A stretch of 64,000 nt of DNA. Source: Gluconacetobacter azotocaptans. GTDB lineage: Bacteria; Pseudomonadota; Alphaproteobacteria; Acetobacterales; Acetobacteraceae. A model generated the notes under the pieces. The model ran no database searches. It worked only from the letters and a program-made list of their open reading frames with translations, and was not told the DNA's origin. Positions 17,845 to 28,244 of the stretch are shown here, piece after piece. Every line of letters starts with the position of its first letter. Within the stretch, counting starts at the first letter, position 1. The position numbers and the translations under genes are program-made. The stretch spans positions 248,001 to 312,000 of the forward strand of contig NZ_JABEQF010000006.1 in the NCBI RefSeq assembly GCF_014174355.1, written 5' to 3'.

Positions 17845-18618
17845 TTACCAGACGGTGAAGCCGCCATCGACATTGACGATCGCCCCCGTCATCAGGCTGG
17901 CCGCGTCCGAGGCCAGGAACTGGACCACGGATGCGACCTCGTCCGGCTGGCCGACGCGATGGATCGGCGTGCCCTCCAGCCAGGCGTCGTACAGTCGCGG
18001 CTGTTCCATGCCGAAGCGCGTCAGCGTCGTTTCGATATAGGTGGGCGCGACGGCGTTGACGCGGATGCCGCGCGTGGCCCATTCCGCCGCGAGCGAGCGC
18101 GTGTATTGATGCACGCCGGCCTTCGACGCGTTATAGGCGGCCTGTTCCTGCGGCTTGTTGACGATCAGTCCCGACATCGAACCGATGTTGACGATCGCGC
18201 CGCCGCCCTGGTCCAGCATGATGCGCCCGAAGGCCCGGCAGCAGCGGAAGATGCCGTTCAGATTGATATCGACCTGCTTCAGCCACTGCGCATCCGTCAT
18301 GTCCTCGGCCTTGACCTCGGAAATGCAGATGCCGGCATTGCAGACGAGGATGTCGATATGGTCTTCCTCGGCCCGCAGGCGCGATGCGACGGCATCCACC
18401 TGTTGGGTGCTGGTCACGTCCAGCCGGGTGCCGGCCACGTTCAGGCCCTCGGCGCGCAGGGCTTCGGCGGCGCTGGTCGCCAGTTCCTCGTCCAGGTCGG
18501 CGATGATGACGCGCGCGCCGAATTCGGCCAGCGCCGTTACGCAGGCCAGGCCGATATTCTGGGCGCCGCCCGTCACAATGGCGGTGCGGCCGTCAAGGCG
18601 GAGCTTTTGCGTATACAT
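17845..18618 (-). CDS. Short-chain dehydrogenase, probably polyol dehydrogenase
   Basis: A 257-residue classical SDR. The NAD-binding motif TGGAQNIG (residues 17-24), the NAG motif in VCNAGI and the catalytic YNASK set are all present. It is likely to oxidise a polyol such as xylitol, arabitol or sorbitol to the ketose. This substrate is inferred from context only: the gene lies between xylulokinase and an ABC importer of the polyol/maltose type, all on the same strand. It follows the ABC ATPase gene after about 40 bp. Confidence 0.82.
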   Translation of the reverse strand: MYTQKLRLDGRTAIVTGGAQNIGLACVTALAEFGARVIIADLDEELATSAAEALRAEGLNVAGTRLDVTSTQQVDAVASRLRAEEDHIDILVCNAGICISEVKAEDMTDAQWLKQVDINLNGIFRCCRAFGRIMLDQGGGAIVNIGSMSGLIVNKPQEQAAYNASKAGVHQYTRSLAAEWATRGIRVNAVAPTYIETTLTRFGMEQPRLYDAWLEGTPIHRVGQPDEVASVVQFLASDAASLMTGAIVNVDGGFTVW

Positions 18619-18658
18619 TCCATTGGCATCCCAAGCATGTCAGCCGGTTGAAAAGGGG

Positions 18659-19765
<1,107 letters not shown>

Positions 19766-19805
19766 GACGCCTCCCTTGCAATCCTGTATGGTTCAGATCG
19801 TCCGG

Positions 19806-20633
19806 CTATTTCACCGCGCCGAAGGTCAGGCCGCGGACAAGCTGTTTCTGGCTCAGCCATCCGAAGACCAGGATGGGTGCGACCGCCAGCGTCGACGCCG
19901 CCGACAGCTTGGCGAAGAACAGGCCCTCGGGTGAGGAAAACGAGGCAATGAAGGTCGGCAGCGGGGCGGCGGCGGAAGACGTCAGGTTCAGCGACCAGAA
20001 CGCCTCGTTCCAGCACAGGATCATCGACAGCAGGCCCGTCGATGCGATCCCCGGCAGCGCCAGCGGCAGCAGCACCTGGGTGATTTCCTGCCAGCGCGTG
20101 GCGCCGTCCATTCGCCCGGCCTCCAGGATCGGGACCGGTACCTCGCGGAAGAAGGTGTACAGCATCCAGACCATGATCGGCAGGTTGGTCAGTGTATAGA
20201 TCACGACCAGTCCGGTGCGCGTGTCCAGCAGGCCCGTGCTGCGCGCCAGCAGGTAGATCGGCACCAGTACGCCCACCGGCGGCAGCATGCGGGTGGACAG
20301 CATCCACAGCAGCGTGCCGCGCGTGCGCCGCCCGGGCAGGAACGCCATGGCATAGGCCGCCGGGATCGACAGCAGGATGGCCGCGATGCTGGCCAGAACG
20401 GAAATGGTGACGCTGTTCAGCGCGAAGTGCCAGTACGTCTCGCGCGCGAAGACCTCGCGATAGCTGGACAGGGTCGGATGGAAGATCAGGTGCGGAGGGG
20501 TCGAAATCGCGTCGGGTTCGGTCTTGAAGCCGGTCAGCACCATCCACAGGATGGGAAAGAACACCCACAGAGCGACGGCCCATGCCGCCCCGCCGATGGC
20601 AATGCGCTGCAGGCGCGCGCGTTTCCGGGTCAT
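19806..20633 (-). CDS. ABC sugar/polyol permease (MalG/SmoG type)
   Basis: A 275-residue inner-membrane permease of the CUT1 importer. About six hydrophobic segments are seen, starting with IAIGGAAWAVALWVFFPILW after a positively charged N-terminus (MTRKRARLQR). The EAA loop that binds the ATPase is visible as EAGRMDGATRWQEI near residue 190. The ATG at 20633 is 5 bp past the stop of the partner permease; the open frame runs further upstream, but that part is only a shadow of the partner gene. Confidence 0.9.
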   Translation of the reverse strand: MTRKRARLQRIAIGGAAWAVALWVFFPILWMVLTGFKTEPDAISTPPHLIFHPTLSSYREVFARETYWHFALNSVTISVLASIAAILLSIPAAYAMAFLPGRRTRGTLLWMLSTRMLPPVGVLVPIYLLARSTGLLDTRTGLVVIYTLTNLPIMVWMLYTFFREVPVPILEAGRMDGATRWQEITQVLLPLALPGIASTGLLSMILCWNEAFWSLNLTSSAAAPLPTFIASFSSPEGLFFAKLSAASTLAVAPILVFGWLSQKQLVRGLTFGAVK

Positions 20634-20638
20634 CGGCG

Positions 20639-21556
20639 TCAGGCCTCCAGATTGCGGGCGACGGCGCGCAGCAGGAACGCCGCCACGATGTTGGCGATGA
20701 CGATGGCCACCACGCCGCCGGCCGATGCGCCCCCGACATCGAATTGCAGCAACGCGCGGGAATAGATCAGGAAGGCCAGGTTCGTGGACGCAACGCCCGG
20801 ACCGCCCGCCGTGGTGACCGAAATCTCGGCAAAGACCGCCAGCAGGAAGATCGTCTCGATCATGATCACGACCGTGATGGCGCGCGACAGATGCGGCAGG
20901 ATGATGTAGCGGAACTGGGCCAGGGGCCCCGCGCCGTCCATGCGCGCGGCCTCCTTCTGTTCGGCATCCAGCGACTGGATCGCCGTCAGCAGGATCAGGA
21001 TCGCGAACGGCAGCCACTCCCACGACACGATCATGACCAGCGTCGCCAGAGGATAGCGCGACAGCCAGTCCACCGGCGTCAGCCCCACCGCCCGCATCAT
21101 GGCGGAATAGACGCCGTAGATCGGATGCAGCATCAGGTTCTTCCACAACAGGGCGGACACCGTCGGCATGACGAAAAACGGCGAAATGACCAGCACCCGC
21201 GCGATCCCGCGCCCGAGAAACGACTGGTCGAACAGCACGGCCAGGAGCGTGCCCAGCCCCACGGTGATGACCAGAACGCCCCCCACCAGGATGGCGGTGT
21301 TCAGCAGCGCGGTGATGAAATCAGGGTCGGTCAGCAGGTACACGTAATTGCTGGCGCCCGCGAACCCGACCTGCGTGGGGTCGACCAGATTGTAGCGGCG
21401 CACCGAGTACCACAGCGTCATGGCCAGCGGCACCAGAGACCATATCAGCAGAAGGATGACCGCAGGCGACAGCAGCAGCGCCCCCCCGGTGCGCCGGGCA
21501 TGCGACGGCCTGCCCACAGGCGCCGCGACCGGGATCCGCCGTGCCGCCTGGTCCAT
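20639..21556 (-). CDS. ABC sugar/polyol permease (MalF/SmoF type)
   Basis: A 305-residue inner-membrane permease, the first of the pair. The first membrane segment is LLLSPAVILLLIWSLVPLAM near residue 26. An EAA loop is visible as EAARMDGAGPLAQFRYIILP near residue 205, matching the coupling site of CUT1 permeases. The second permease starts 5 bp after its stop. The binding-protein gene ends 9 bp upstream of its start, so all four importer genes are one operon. Confidence 0.9.
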   Translation of the reverse strand: MDQAARRIPVAAPVGRPSHARRTGGALLLSPAVILLLIWSLVPLAMTLWYSVRRYNLVDPTQVGFAGASNYVYLLTDPDFITALLNTAILVGGVLVITVGLGTLLAVLFDQSFLGRGIARVLVISPFFVMPTVSALLWKNLMLHPIYGVYSAMMRAVGLTPVDWLSRYPLATLVMIVSWEWLPFAILILLTAIQSLDAEQKEAARMDGAGPLAQFRYIILPHLSRAITVVIMIETIFLLAVFAEISVTTAGGPGVASTNLAFLIYSRALLQFDVGGASAGGVVAIVIANIVAAFLLRAVARNLEA

Positions 21557-21565
21557 CTGTCCCTC

Positions 21566-22909
21566 CTACCGCATCAGCCCGGATTGGCGCACGGTGCGTG
21601 TCACCGACGCCTGCGCCGTCGTCAGGGCCTGATCGACGCTGGTCTGTCCCGACAATGCCGCGGCGACGATCTGTCCGACCTGGGTGCCGATGGCCTGGAA
21701 CTGGGGAATGGCGACGAACTGCGCGCCGCCATAGGGGCGGGGCTGCTTCGTCGGCCCGTTGGGGTCGGCGCGGTCAATGGCGGTATGGACAAACGACGCG
21801 AACGGGGCTGCCTTCTGGTATTCCGCACTGTCGTATGTCGAAAGGCGTGTGCCCGCGGGTACCGCGACCCATCCGTGCGTCCTGGCCACCAGCCGCACAT
21901 ATTCCTTCGACGTTGCCCACGTGACGAAAGTCTGTGCGTCCGCCGTGTGGCTGGACGAGGCCGGGATGGCCAGGTTCCAGCTCCACAGCCAGGTCGGCCC
22001 TTTTCCATACGGCCCCAGAGGTGCCGCGGCGAAGCCGACGTTACCGGCGACATGCGATTGCGCCGGGTCGAACAGCAGGCCGCCGGCCACGGTGGAATCG
22101 ATCCACATGCCGCAATGGCCGCTGCCGAACAGGGCCAGATTCTCGTTGAAGCCGTTCGACGTCGCGCCGGGCGGCCCGTCGGCTTTCAGGGCGCCCACGT
22201 ACCAGGTCAGCGCCGCCTTCCATTCGGCGGAATCCAGCATGGGACGCCACGCCATGTCGAACCACTGGCCGCCGAACGTGTTCACCAGCGAGGTGACATA
22301 GGCCATGTTCTCGCCCCAGCCGGGCTTGCCGCGCAGGCACAGGCCGTAGACCTGGTTTCCCTTGTCGGTGATCTTATCGGCGAAGGTCCGGATCTGGTCG
22401 TACGTCGGGGCGTCGGGCATCGTCAGGCCGGCCTTGGCGAACAGATCCTTGCGGTAATAGGTCATGACGCTTTCGGCATAGAACGGCAGGGCATACAGCT
22501 TGCCGTCGACCGTCAGCCCCGCCTTGACCGACGGCAGGATATCGTCCGCGTCATAGGCGGCGTCGGGCGACAAGGCCGCCAGCCAGCCCTGTTTCGCCCA
22601 GATCGGCACTTCGTAATTGCCGATGGTCAGGATGTCGAACTGGCCGGACCGGGTCGCGATGTCGGTGGTCACGCGCTGGCGCAGGACATTTTCTTCCAGC
22701 GTGACCCAGTTCAGATGGATGTCGGGATGGCTTTTTTCGAATTCGCCGGACAATTGCTTCATGATGACCATGTCGGCGTTGTTGACCGTGGCAATCGTCA
22801 GCGTGCTGGCCGCATGCGCCGGCCCCGCCGCCAGCACCAGCATGGACAGGCCCGCGCAACGCCGCAGAGCCTGTTTGAAAATGCGCGCTGGCGGCGATCC
22901 GACGCGCAT
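21566..22909 (-). CDS. ABC sugar/polyol-binding protein with an altered N-terminus
   Basis: Periplasmic substrate-binding protein (447 residues) of the CUT1 importer, similar in layout to sorbitol/mannitol-binding proteins. The mature part starts after GPAHA (near residue 33), with STLTIATVNNADMVIMKQLS. The signal peptide core LSMLVLAAGPAHA is normal, but everything before it is encoded by a 116-bp inverted-repeat element at 22866-22981. The ATG at 22909, inside the element, gives a plausible charged leader (MRVGSPPARIFKQALRR). The open frame continues through the element to another ATG at 23002, which gives a signal peptide too long to be likely. The original start appears to have been replaced. 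Confidence 0.85.
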   Translation of the reverse strand: MRVGSPPARIFKQALRRCAGLSMLVLAAGPAHAASTLTIATVNNADMVIMKQLSGEFEKSHPDIHLNWVTLEENVLRQRVTTDIATRSGQFDILTIGNYEVPIWAKQGWLAALSPDAAYDADDILPSVKAGLTVDGKLYALPFYAESVMTYYRKDLFAKAGLTMPDAPTYDQIRTFADKITDKGNQVYGLCLRGKPGWGENMAYVTSLVNTFGGQWFDMAWRPMLDSAEWKAALTWYVGALKADGPPGATSNGFNENLALFGSGHCGMWIDSTVAGGLLFDPAQSHVAGNVGFAAAPLGPYGKGPTWLWSWNLAIPASSSHTADAQTFVTWATSKEYVRLVARTHGWVAVPAGTRLSTYDSAEYQKAAPFASFVHTAIDRADPNGPTKQPRPYGGAQFVAIPQFQAIGTQVGQIVAAALSGQTSVDQALTTAQASVTRTVRQSGLMR

Positions 22910-22981
22910 TTTCTGCACTCCGCTTCGGTGCTCGAAAACACACGCCGGGCGTTCACCAGCCCATATTTTCAAACAGGCTCT
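22866..22981. mobile_element. MITE-like inverted-repeat element
   Basis: A 116-bp segment bounded by perfect 17-bp inverted repeats: AGAGCCTGTTTGAAAAT at 22866-22882 and its complement at 22965-22981. Inside is a further perfect inverted repeat, AAAATGCGCG (22878-22887) with CGCGCATTTT (22903-22912). It has no transposase gene. The GAGCC ends recall IS5-family termini, so it may be a non-autonomous derivative; that is from memory. The flanking triplets (GCA and TCA) do not form a clean target duplication. It lies in the 5' end of the binding-protein gene. Confidence 0.7.
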
Positions 22982-23098
22982 CAGAGTGGTGGAATGCACC
23001 ATGTTCTAACCCTTTTTTTCATTCCGCCCTTGTTGTCGGGTGACGCCGTGTTGGGCGTCCTGGCGGGCGGTTCGGTATGTCGTGGTCGGAAAGAAGCG

Positions 23099-24727
23099 CT
23101 ATCGGGACATGATGTCCCTGTACTGCTTCTGGTTGGCGTACATCTGGCGGAAGACCTGGAACTTGGCGTCGTGGAACCCTCGGCTCCGCGCGTCGGGCAG
23201 GATTTCGGCGCCGGTGCGGCTCATGGCCGCCATCCCGTCGCCGATCGACGGGTAGACCCCGCCGGCCACGGCGCCCAGGATTGCGCTGCCCAGCAGGACG
23301 GCATCGGGCTCCTCGGGCAGCAGGATGCGGCAGCCGGTCGCATTGGCGTGTTCGCGGACGAAAACCGGATTCTTCGTGCCGCCGCCTGTCGCAAGGATCG
23401 TGTCGATGGCATAGCCCTGCCCATTCAAGGCATCGATGATGTCGCGGGTTCCGTAGGCCAGGCCCTGGATCGTCGCCAGGTATAAACACGCCAGATCGTC
23501 ATCGGTTGCCGACAGGGCCAGCCCGCTGATCATGCCGCGCAGATCGGGGTCGGCGTGGGGCGAGCGGTTGCCGTGGAAATCGGGCATCACGTGCAGATCG
23601 CGCGTACAGGTGCCGGAGGGGTGTCCCTGTTCCAGACCGGCCAGGATGTCGTTCAGCGCCTGGTAGATCGTCCGCTCGTCCTGCTCGGCCTGCCGGCGCA
23701 GCGCCGGGGTGGCCGGATGGCTTGCGATCACGAAATCGACGAGGCTGCCGGTGGCGGACTGGCCGGCCTCGTTCAGCCAGAGGCCGGGCAGCATCGCATC
23801 GAAATACGGCCCCCAGACGCCCGGCACGAAACGCGGCGCGGAGGACACCACCATGTGGCAGCTCGACGTTCCGCCGATCAGCGCAAGGCGCCGGTCGAAC
23901 GACGCGCCGCCCGGCGCCGGTGCCGCGCCGATGAGGCCGATGCCGCCCGCGTGCGCGTCGATGGCCGAGACCGCGACCGGCGTCCCCTGCGGCAGCCCCA
24001 GGTCCTCGGCCGCCTGCGCGGTCAATCCTGACCCGACCTGCCCGCCCAGCGGGCGGATATCGGTGCCGATGCGGCGATGGCCCTCGTCCACCAGACGGCC
24101 CAGGCCGATGCCGCGGAAATAGGAATCGTCCCACCGGTCCTCATGCGCCAGATAGGTCCATTTGCAGACCGTCGAACAGCGCGACCGCGAATCGGACCCG
24201 GTGGCCCGCCAGGTCAGGAAATCCGGAAGATCGAAAAAATAGCCGGCATGGTCGAAGATATCGGGGAGGTGATCCTTCAGCCACAGCAGCTTCGGGGTTT
24301 CCATCTCGGGCGAGATCACGCCGCCGACATAGCGCAGGACCTCATATCCCCCGGCATTGATCCGCGCCGCCTCGGCCATGGCGCGATGGTCCATCCACAG
24401 GATGACGTCCTGGCCCGCCGCGCCATGCGCATCGACCGACAGCGGCGCGCCTTCGCCGTCCAGCACCACCAGCGAGCATGTGGCGTCAAACCCGATTCCG
24501 CGCACATGCAGCGGCGTGCCGGCGCGTTCGGCGGCGGTGGTCATCGCGTCGGACACGCTGGCGCACACGGCCCGCCAGATATCGGCCGAGGATTGCTGGG
24601 CGATATTCGCACGGGGATGCCATGTCCGGGTCGCGCGGCTGGCCGCCCCCAGCTTGCGGCCGTCGGCGGTGAAGACCCCGGCGCGGGCGCTGCCCGTTCC
24701 CACGTCAATTCCCAGAACGACATCCAT
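23099..24727 (-). CDS. FGGY-family pentulose kinase (ribulokinase-like)
   Basis: A 542-residue carbohydrate kinase with the ATPase motif [15 protein letters not shown], the segment VILWMDHRA, the catalytic aspartate in [11 protein letters not shown] near residue 266, and [11 protein letters not shown] near residue 446. The length and the MDHRA motif fit the ribulokinase/D-ribulose kinase branch of the family rather than xylulokinase. It would phosphorylate a ketopentose that enters by one of the adjacent importers. It lies 128 bp downstream of the CUT2 importer genes, with a palindromic repeat between. Confidence 0.85.
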   Translation of the reverse strand: MDVVLGIDVGTGSARAGVFTADGRKLGAASRATRTWHPRANIAQQSSADIWRAVCASVSDAMTTAAERAGTPLHVRGIGFDATCSLVVLDGEGAPLSVDAHGAAGQDVILWMDHRAMAEAARINAGGYEVLRYVGGVISPEMETPKLLWLKDHLPDIFDHAGYFFDLPDFLTWRATGSDSRSRCSTVCKWTYLAHEDRWDDSYFRGIGLGRLVDEGHRRIGTDIRPLGGQVGSGLTAQAAEDLGLPQGTPVAVSAIDAHAGGIGLIGAAPAPGGASFDRRLALIGGTSSCHMVVSSAPRFVPGVWGPYFDAMLPGLWLNEAGQSATGSLVDFVIASHPATPALRRQAEQDERTIYQALNDILAGLEQGHPSGTCTRDLHVMPDFHGNRSPHADPDLRGMISGLALSATDDDLACLYLATIQGLAYGTRDIIDALNGQGYAIDTILATGGGTKNPVFVREHANATGCRILLPEEPDAVLLGSAILGAVAGGVYPSIGDGMAAMSRTGAEILPDARSRGFHDAKFQVFRQMYANQKQYRDIMSR

Positions 24728-24743
24728 GCCCTGCGTCCTTCCT

Positions 24744-24833
24744 CAGGGCGCTGCCCTGAAACCCGCCAAAGGGCAGCGCCCTTTGGAAACCCGGTCGTTC
24801 ATTCATGGTCGGGGTCCAGGGCCTCGGGCCCTG
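24744..24833. repeat. Palindromic intergenic repeat, copy B
   Basis: Three hairpins: CAGGGCGCTGCCCTG (24744-24758), CAAAGGGC...GCCCTTTG (24767-24785) and CAGGGCCTCGGGCCCTG (24817-24833). Read on the minus strand, the block matches the repeat at 57991-58095 over about 100 bp. Confidence 0.75.
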
Positions 24834-24855
24834 ATCCGTTCTGCCCCGCCGTGTA

Positions 24856-25698
24856 TTACGCGCTTTCCTTATGCAACTGGAAATGCTGGTATTCCCGCCG
24901 CACGATCGTCATCAATTCGGGAACCGACGTCGATCGGGCGTCGCTTTCGTAAGTAACCTGGCCACGCTGCATCAGCATGATACGGTCCGCGATATCCAGC
25001 GTCTGGGCGTAATTGTGCATGATCATGATGATCGACATGTTGCCCTCGGCCTTCAGCCGCAGGATCAGGTCGATGATCAGGGCGGCCTCGCGCGCGCCCA
25101 TCGCGGCCAGCGGTTCGTCCAGCAGCAGGATGCGGGCCCTGGCGTGCACGGCGCGGGCGATGGCGATCGCCTGTCGCTGCCCGCCCGACAGCGCCCCCAC
25201 TTCGGCATCCACCGAGGGAATATAGACGCCGATTTCCTCCAGGCACCGGATGGCCTCGCGCCGCATCGCCCGGTTGTTGAGGATATGGAAGCCGGGATAG
25301 AGGATTTCGCGGTTCAGGAAAATATTGTGATAGACCGACAGCGAATTGGCCAGCGCCAGGTCCTGGTAGACGCATTCGATGCCCAGGGCCCGGGCGTGGT
25401 CGACCGACCGCAGCACGGTCTCGGCGCCGTCGATATATAATTTTCCCGACGTCTGCGGCTGGTAGCCGGTCAGGATCTTCATCAGCGTCGATTTTCCGGC
25501 GCCGTTGTCCCCCAGGATGCCCAGGATCTCGCCCCGGCGCAGCCGCAGCGACACCCCGTTCAGGGCGGTGACGGGGCCGAATGTCTTGACGATGTCCTCG
25601 GCCCGCAACAGGTCCGTGACGGCGATCTGTTCGGCGCCGTCGAGGGCGGCGTACGTCATCTGGGTCGCGCGGAGGCCGGCGATGGGGGTATGGGTCAT
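24856..25698 (-). CDS. ABC sugar importer ATPase (FrcA-like, single domain)
   Basis: A 280-residue ATPase of the CUT2 class. Walker A (GDNGAGKST), signature (LSGGQRQ), Walker B (ILLLDEPLAAMG) and the switch histidine (IMHNYAQ) are present. CUT2 ATPases usually carry two fused ATPase domains; this single-domain form is like FrcA of the fructose importer. It overlaps the permease gene by 4 bp (ATGA). The order binding protein, permease, ATPase and the overlap support one operon. Confidence 0.87.
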   Translation of the reverse strand: MTHTPIAGLRATQMTYAALDGAEQIAVTDLLRAEDIVKTFGPVTALNGVSLRLRRGEILGILGDNGAGKSTLMKILTGYQPQTSGKLYIDGAETVLRSVDHARALGIECVYQDLALANSLSVYHNIFLNREILYPGFHILNNRAMRREAIRCLEEIGVYIPSVDAEVGALSGGQRQAIAIARAVHARARILLLDEPLAAMGAREAALIIDLILRLKAEGNMSIIMIMHNYAQTLDIADRIMLMQRGQVTYESDARSTSVPELMTIVRREYQHFQLHKESA

Positions 25699-26657
25699 GA
25701 TACAGCCATCCTGCGCCGGTACCGGCTGATGAGGATATTGCAGAGCATGGCCACCAGGATGGCCCCGCCCAGGATAAGGTCGAAGGTAAAGGCGTTGATC
25801 CCGATGAGGGTGAAGCCGTCATTGAGGATGCCCAGCACCATGGCCCCGATCATCGCGCCGGCGATGGTCCCCGACCCGCCGGCCAGCGGCGTCCCGCCGA
25901 TGACCGCCGCCGCCACGGCCAGGAACATGATATGCGTGCCCCCGGCCGTCGGGTCGATCGACGAGATGCGGAAGGCCTCGAGTATCCCGGTCAGCCCGGC
26001 CAGCGCGCCGCTGATGACGAAATTGACCATCTTCAGTTCCCGCGTGCGGATGCCCGCCTCGCTGGCCCCGGTGGGGTTGGCCCCGGCCGCGATGGTGTGC
26101 AGCCCCCAGCGGGTGTTGCGCAGCATGAAATGCATCACCAGCACGATCAGCGCCGCCCAGACGAATTCCGCATAGCCGCCCCGGCCCATGATGAAGGCCA
26201 GGGTGGGGCCGGCATCCACCCCGACCGGGGTGCCGCCGGAAAGGGTCAGCGTCAGCCCGTTCAGCAGGAACAGCATGCCCAGCGTGGTGACGAATGAGGG
26301 CACCTGCAGCAGCACGGTCACCATGCCGTTCACCGCGCCGACCGCGGCCGCGCCCGCCAGCGCGCCCACGATGGCCAGGGGCGCGGGCAGGCCGGCGCGG
26401 GTCAGGAAATACATCAGGAAGGGGGTCAGGGCGTAGACCATGCCGGCCGACAGGTCGATCTCCCCCCCGATCATCAGGACCACCTCGCCGCACGCGATCA
26501 GCGCGACTGGGGCGATGAATTGGGACAGGTTCTGCAGGCTGGCGTTGGAGAGCAGGAAGTTGGCGTTGGCGATCTGGAAATAGACCGCCAGCACCACCGC
26601 CACGACGATGACGCTCAGTTCGCGCCATTTCAGCATTGTATTGAGCGTTCTTGCCAT
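25695..26657 (-). CDS. ABC sugar permease (FrcC/RbsC-like)
   Basis: A 320-residue CUT2 permease with about ten hydrophobic segments. The motif GGEIDLSAGMVYAL near residue 63 is the characteristic RbsC/FrcC GGIDLS signature. The ATG at 26657 follows AAGGATG with good spacing; another ATG at 26678 would add seven residues. It overlaps the ATPase gene by 4 bp and lies 26 bp after the binding-protein gene. Confidence 0.88.
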   Translation of the reverse strand: MARTLNTMLKWRELSVIVVAVVLAVYFQIANANFLLSNASLQNLSQFIAPVALIACGEVVLMIGGEIDLSAGMVYALTPFLMYFLTRAGLPAPLAIVGALAGAAAVGAVNGMVTVLLQVPSFVTTLGMLFLLNGLTLTLSGGTPVGVDAGPTLAFIMGRGGYAEFVWAALIVLVMHFMLRNTRWGLHTIAAGANPTGASEAGIRTRELKMVNFVISGALAGLTGILEAFRISSIDPTAGGTHIMFLAVAAAVIGGTPLAGGSGTIAGAMIGAMVLGILNDGFTLIGINAFTFDLILGGAILVAMLCNILISRYRRRMAVS

Positions 26658-26683
26658 GAGGTCGCATCCTTGTCGCACGGGGC

Positions 26684-27748
26684 CTAGGACTGGATGGGGC
26701 CTGACCGCGGGATGAACTGCGCCTCGCTCGAACTGCCCTCGAAGCGGCTCTTGGTTGCGAGATAGGGCGCGACATTGGCCTTGGTCACGAATTTCAGGCC
26801 GGTATTGATCTCCGCCGGCCCCACCAGCCCGCCGGACATCAGGTAATTGTGCATTTCCATGACCGTGTAGTAGCCCTGCAGGTAGGGCTGCTGGTCGATT
26901 GTGAAATCCAGGTGTCCGCCCTGGATCAGGCTGAGCGTACGCGGCAGCAGGTCGAAGCCGCCGCCATGCACGCCCTTGGCGGCCAGGCCGTACTGTTCCA
27001 TCGTCTCGGCGACGCTCTGGGTGGTGCCTCCATCGACCGAAAACATGCCTTTGACGTCCTGATGGCCCAGATAATAGGCTTTGACCTTGGACAGTTCCTC
27101 GTTCACCGTGGCGCCGGTCGCGACAACGTCGATCTGGTAGGACCGGCCGCTCTTGTCCAGGACATCCCGCGCGCCGTCGATGCGGGGCTGGATGTTCAGC
27201 TGCCCGGGGGTGGCGATCATCAGCGCCACGCGCCCGCCGGGCACCAGGTCCAGAATCCGCCGGCCCATCATCTGCCCGGCCTTGAACAGATCCTGCCCGA
27301 TATAGGCCAGACGTTTGTTGCCCGACCCCGCCGGGACGTCGGCGTTATAGGCGAACACCGGGATGCCGGCGGCCAGGGCGCGTTCCACCGGGTCATTGAA
27401 CGCATGCGGGTCGACCAGGCTGACGGCGATGGCGCTGGCCTTGGCGGCGATCGCGGAATTGATCGCGCTGATCATCTCGGCCGCGATGCTGTTTTGCGAC
27501 CCGGTCCATTGCGTATCCGCGCCGACCAGGGCCGCCGCGTCGCGGAGGCCGTACTGCGTCGCGGTGAAAAACGGGTTTGTCGTCACATGATTGACGAAGA
27601 CAAACCGAAATCTGGGATGGCTGGCCTCCTGGGCGGCGGCGCGGCGTACGTTGCCCAGCACCGCCAGCGAGGCGCCAAGTGCCGCAGTCTGCATGATTCC
27701 TCGACGACCGACGCCATTTTGCATCGGCGCGAAAGACCTGTTCCACAT
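26684..27748 (-). CDS. Sugar-binding protein of the CUT2 importer (possible Tat signal)
   Basis: Periplasmic binding protein (354 residues) of the RbsB/FrcB fold, starting RFVFVNHVTTNPFFTATQYG after the leader. The leader has GRRGIMQ followed by a hydrophobic stretch and VRRAAAQ, which resembles a twin-arginine signal. I chose the ATG at 27748, preceded by GGAGGACACG; the open frame extends to 27928 with no such site. It is the first gene of the operon with the permease and FrcA-like ATPase; a sugar such as fructose, ribose or another pentose is likely, but the substrate cannot be read from the sequence. Confidence 0.87.
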   Translation of the reverse strand: MWNRSFAPMQNGVGRRGIMQTAALGASLAVLGNVRRAAAQEASHPRFRFVFVNHVTTNPFFTATQYGLRDAAALVGADTQWTGSQNSIAAEMISAINSAIAAKASAIAVSLVDPHAFNDPVERALAAGIPVFAYNADVPAGSGNKRLAYIGQDLFKAGQMMGRRILDLVPGGRVALMIATPGQLNIQPRIDGARDVLDKSGRSYQIDVVATGATVNEELSKVKAYYLGHQDVKGMFSVDGGTTQSVAETMEQYGLAAKGVHGGGFDLLPRTLSLIQGGHLDFTIDQQPYLQGYYTVMEMHNYLMSGGLVGPAEINTGLKFVTKANVAPYLATKSRFEGSSSEAQFIPRSGPIQS

Positions 27749-28244
27749 CGTGTCCTCCAGACAGGGCCGCCTTTTCAAGGCGATCTTGCATTCTTTGTCC
27801 GTCATGTTGTCGGAATGCCTGGGAAAGATGCGCAGTGCAGCCGGGCGGGAACCCGATTGAACGGCACCTGCTGTCGTTACTGCCGACGGGCATGGAAACA
27901 AAGCATTTCCCGGTGACTGCCCGATCAATAAAGCGCGATAGAAATCGGCATTGTATACACCGTTCTTTTACTTGCGCCTGCTGGAACCCTTGGGTCTTTA
28001 TTTCAACGTCGACATTCCCGACCCCTCTGCAAACCCGCCGCGCGGGCATGGCGGCCGGCAGACGGCATGCCGTGCGTGAAATACCGGAGCGTGTGTGAAA
28101 CTCGTCGCCAGGATGGCAGTTTGCGTTACCGATGCGCCCTTTCCGGGCGCCTTCGTCGTACTGCCTTGCCCCTGGACATGTAACACGGCCGGACACCTCA
28201 AAAAAACAAGAGTCGATAATCAAGGCTCGAAAAATGGTGTGCTC
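27749..28244. promoter_or_regulatory. 496-bp divergent promoter region between two CUT2 importers
   Basis: The gap separates the minus-strand binding-protein gene from the plus-strand ATPase gene. It holds a palindrome TGTATACA at 27952-27959, inside ATTGTATACACC. This resembles the ATTGTATACAAT type of site used by many FCD-class GntR regulators, and it may control one or both importers. No regulator gene lies adjacent. Codons in the open frames here do not look coding. Confidence 0.4.

Noticed and set aside
22866-22981. A complete insertion sequence in the binding-protein gene
   Set aside because: The inverted repeats are only 116 bp apart end to end and there is no room for a transposase; it is called MITE-like instead.
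20582-23485. A 967-codon open frame on the plus strand opposite the CUT1 importer genes
   Set aside because: The translation is low-complexity (R, D, Q, H rich), while the minus strand carries four clear importer and kinase genes.
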